DNA of 41,165 nucleotides, taken from positions 1 through 41,165 of the forward strand of contig DVNB01000102.1 in the NCBI GenBank assembly GCA_018714695.1. The letters are read 5' to 3'. How positions within the stretch are numbered: the stretch's first letter is position 1; each line of letters starts with the position of its first letter. The position numbers and the translations under genes are program-made. Positions 40,678-41,165 of this stretch are shown here, in pieces. Source of the DNA: Candidatus Ornithomonoglobus merdipullorum. GTDB taxonomy: Bacteria > Bacillota > Clostridia > UBA1381. The notes beneath the pieces were generated by a model, which saw only the letters and a program-made list of their open reading frames with translations, was not told the origin of the DNA and did not search any database.

Positions 40678-40693
40678 GGAGGCGAAAATTATA

Positions 40694-40789
40694 ATGAACA
40701 GAAGATTCGTAAAGATCACATGTGTTGTGGTCGTAGGAGTAATGGCTGTAAGTGTGCTTATAAGCAGTGCTATGATGTTCATCAACTGA
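40694..40789 (+). CDS. 31-residue single-span membrane peptide, Prli42/DUF4044-like
   Basis: A short frame starting MNRRFVKITCVVVV and ending MMFIN, with basic N-terminal residues and one hydrophobic span. GAGGAGG, overlapping the SLH stop, lies 11 bases before the ATG, and a strong terminator follows. Length, positive N terminus and the MAVSVLISS pattern resemble Prli42 (stressosome-associated mini-protein of Listeria) and DUF4044 peptides. At this length the match is suggestive only. Confidence 0.6.
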   Translation: MNRRFVKITCVVVVGVMAVSVLISSAMMFIN

Positions 40790-40803
40790 AAATGTATTAA
40801 ATG

Positions 40804-40845
40804 GGATGTTCCTGTGCAAAATGTATATGAGGGACGTCCTTTTTT
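40804..40845 (+). terminator. Terminator of the SLH operon
   Basis: GGATGTTCC (40804-40812) pairs with GGGACGTCC (40831-40839), with two G-U pairs, followed by six T residues. Confidence 0.85.
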
Positions 40846-40896
40846 ATACGTTTGATATCAAGAATAGACAAAGTGAAAAAAAGCACGAAAAAAGCC

Positions 40897-40926
40897 TTGA
40901 CAAAACAGCATAAGCTGTGGTAATAT
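40897..40926 (+). promoter_or_regulatory. Tandem promoter P1 at window end
   Basis: TTGACA (40897-40902) and TAATAT (40921-40926) with 18 bases between. It is preceded by CGAAAAAAG, similar to the sequence before P2. Confidence 0.7.
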
Positions 40927-41001
40927 AATATAGCTGTCGGCGAGAGACGGTACAATTTAAGGAAACTGAGTAAAAAATAATTAAAAGTTTCGAAAAAAGT
41001 A

Positions 41002-41030
41002 TTGACAAACATCGATGGCTATGATATAAT
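41002..41030 (+). promoter_or_regulatory. Tandem promoter P2 at window end
   Basis: TTGACA (41002-41007), 17 bases, TATAAT (41025-41030), both perfect, with TGA before the -10. Confidence 0.88.
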
Positions 41031-41107
41031 AAATAAGCTATTTTGGAGAGTATTTAAAGAATAGTTAAAACCGAACAAAAAAATTTGAAAAAAGTTTTGA
41101 AAAGGTA

Positions 41108-41136
41108 TTGACAGACTCAACGAAATATGCTATAAT
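41108..41136 (+). promoter_or_regulatory. Tandem promoter P3 at window end
   Basis: TTGACA (41108-41113), 17 bases, TATAAT (41131-41136), both perfect. About 29 bases remain before the window ends. The three stacked promoters without any open frame point to a stable RNA operon, probably rRNA, downstream. Confidence 0.88.
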
Positions 41137-41165
41137 AAACGAGTTGTTCCGAGAGGGACGGCAGA

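Noticed and set aside
1-41165. CRISPR array or prophage
   Set aside because: No regularly spaced repeats, cas genes, integrase or phage structural genes were seen.

Overview
The window looks like chromosomal DNA of a moderate-GC, anaerobic Clostridia-type Firmicute (Bacillota), probably a gut lineage. The clues are strong AGGAGG ribosome sites with ATG, GTG and TTG starts, TTGACA-17-TATAAT promoters, U-tract hairpin terminators, a VanW-type protein, S-layer-homology and copper-amine-oxidase-N proteins, PadR/DUF1700 modules, GatCAB beside an archaeal-type AspRS, and heavy use of ATA isoleucine codons. The genus cannot be named from sequence alone. No insertion sequence, prophage or CRISPR array was seen.

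Layout. 1-1259 (minus) is the rpsB-tsf translation operon with its promoter and a folded leader; tsf runs off the left edge. 1373-4946 (plus) holds a DUF421-DUF4363 pair, a lipoprotein, and a PadR-DUF1700-DUF4097 operon with a dyad in its promoter. 4976-10233 (minus) is an Urt-type urea ABC transporter locus (urtA'BCDE) followed by a cytidylate-kinase-like gene. Its urtA has lost its 5' third and abuts a promoter and terminator-hairpin leader. 10416-19061 (minus) is a co-directional run: parE-like, parC-like, citrate synthase, WecG/TagA glycosyltransferase, dTMP kinase-like and MATE genes. 19277-23894 (plus) encodes surface or exported proteins (copper-amine-oxidase-N protein, VanW protein) and a YkgJ-like cysteine-cluster protein. 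24038-28682 (plus) is gatC-gatA-gatB-aspS, preceded by a promoter and a strong terminator hairpin. The natural reading is that a non-discriminating AspRS charges tRNA-Asn with Asp and GatCAB amidates it.

28683-32215 looks like a small accessory islet: an AAA-ATPase/PD-(D/E)XK gene with an operator-like promoter, a second PadR/permease-prefix module, and a four-helix-bundle (23S-IVS family) gene flanked by imperfect direct repeats and a large AT-rich inverted repeat. Four tRNA genes follow (minus strand, transcribed Pro-Val-Thr-Tyr). 32776-34561 (minus) carries a YkvI-like transporter and greA. 34601-38015 (plus) carries a degenerate galactokinase-like gene, a YihY/BrkB membrane protein and a CNNM/CorC-type transporter with a long structured leader. 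38186-40789 (plus) carries argJ, tadA, an SLH protein and a 31-residue single-span peptide of Prli42/DUF4044 type. The window ends in three tandem strong promoters, most simply explained as the start of an rRNA operon just beyond the right edge.

The most unusual points are the truncated urtA with its intact-looking leader, the repeat-flanked four-helix-bundle gene, the attenuator-like hairpin ahead of gatCAB, shared TACTAT/ATAGTA dyads at two promoters, a GHMP pseudokinase candidate, and the structured leader with a small ORF before the CNNM gene. None of these is proven novel here; each is a sequence-based lead.
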